Of a DNA stretch of 12,192 bases, positions 12,121-12,192 are shown piece after piece. The notes below the pieces were generated by a model that saw only the letters and a list, made by a program, of their open reading frames with translations, searched no databases and was not told the DNA's origin. A program made the translations under genes and the position numbers. This DNA comes from CAYHEQ01 sp964355795. Its GTDB lineage: Bacteria; Patescibacteriota; JACPGU01. Numbering within the stretch: position 1 is the first letter of the stretch; each line of letters starts with the position of its first letter. The DNA lies in the NCBI GenBank assembly GCA_964355795.1, contig CAYHEQ010000028.1:1-12192 (forward strand). Reading direction: 5' to 3'.

Positions 12121-12192
12121 ATGATAAAGATATTATTATTCATAGAACTACTTATCGGATGTGTTATAGGGATTATTATACTTGCACACGAA
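12121..12192 (+). CDS. Start of a membrane protein, cut by the window edge
   Basis: An open frame begins at ATG 12121, two bases after the previous stop codon. GAGGGGG at 12105-12111 is a possible ribosome site 9 bases upstream. The 24 visible codons (MIKILLFIELLIGCVIGIII, then LAHE) are a hydrophobic helix, either a membrane anchor or a signal sequence. It probably continues the tgt unit. Too little is visible to name it. Confidence 0.5.
   Translation, partial: MIKILLFIELLIGCVIGIIILAHE

Overview
The window looks like a chromosome segment from a Candidate Phyla Radiation (Patescibacteria, probably Parcubacteria-like) bacterium. This is inferred from style rather than from a marker tree. Ribosomal genes often lack a clear Shine-Dalgarno sequence. 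A GxxExxY-family gene and a TrmB-type regulator are present. Intergenic spaces are full of short palindromes and low-complexity tracts of the AAATAACAAATAAC and CAATACTTAATAC kind. There is no tRNA, rRNA, CRISPR array or recognisable transposase.

Bases 1-7080 hold a rearranged nusG-L11-L1-L10-L12 cluster: nusG, rplK, rplA, rplJ and rplL in the classical order on the + strand. The order is broken by three passengers. A GxxExxY protein gene, framed by imperfect inverted repeats, sits between rplK and rplA. A divergent sigma-70-like protein gene and a large secreted PHP-domain protein gene sit between rplA and rplJ. The PHP gene has its own extended -10 promoter and a terminator overlapping its stop codon. 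rplJ-rplL then restarts from a good promoter (TTGACG-17-TAAACT), followed by an L10-leader RNA and an attenuator-like hairpin. The rplJ-rplL spacer carries a palindrome and a six-copy octamer microsatellite.

Bases 7080-9770 are accessory. A small unknown gene appears split by a frame change at a run of seven G. A 330-base palindrome-rich spacer follows, then a leftward TrmB-family regulator and, divergent from it, an unknown 194-residue protein with an internal duplication. The two unknown genes are each followed by a copy of the same roughly 85-bp element that ends in a rho-independent terminator. A 130-bp MITE-like nested palindrome lies just upstream of the cupin gene.

Bases 9770-12192 hold a cupin protein, an apparent 5' remnant of pyrE, tgt, a small membrane protein and the start of another membrane protein. 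The tgt gene is the most striking object. It keeps all the catalytic and zinc residues I can identify but is about 115 residues too long. The extra length sits in four in-frame, low-complexity or palindromic insertions, two of which are copies of one repeat read in the same frame. This resembles the in-gene palindromic elements known from Rickettsia and is the best candidate for something undescribed.
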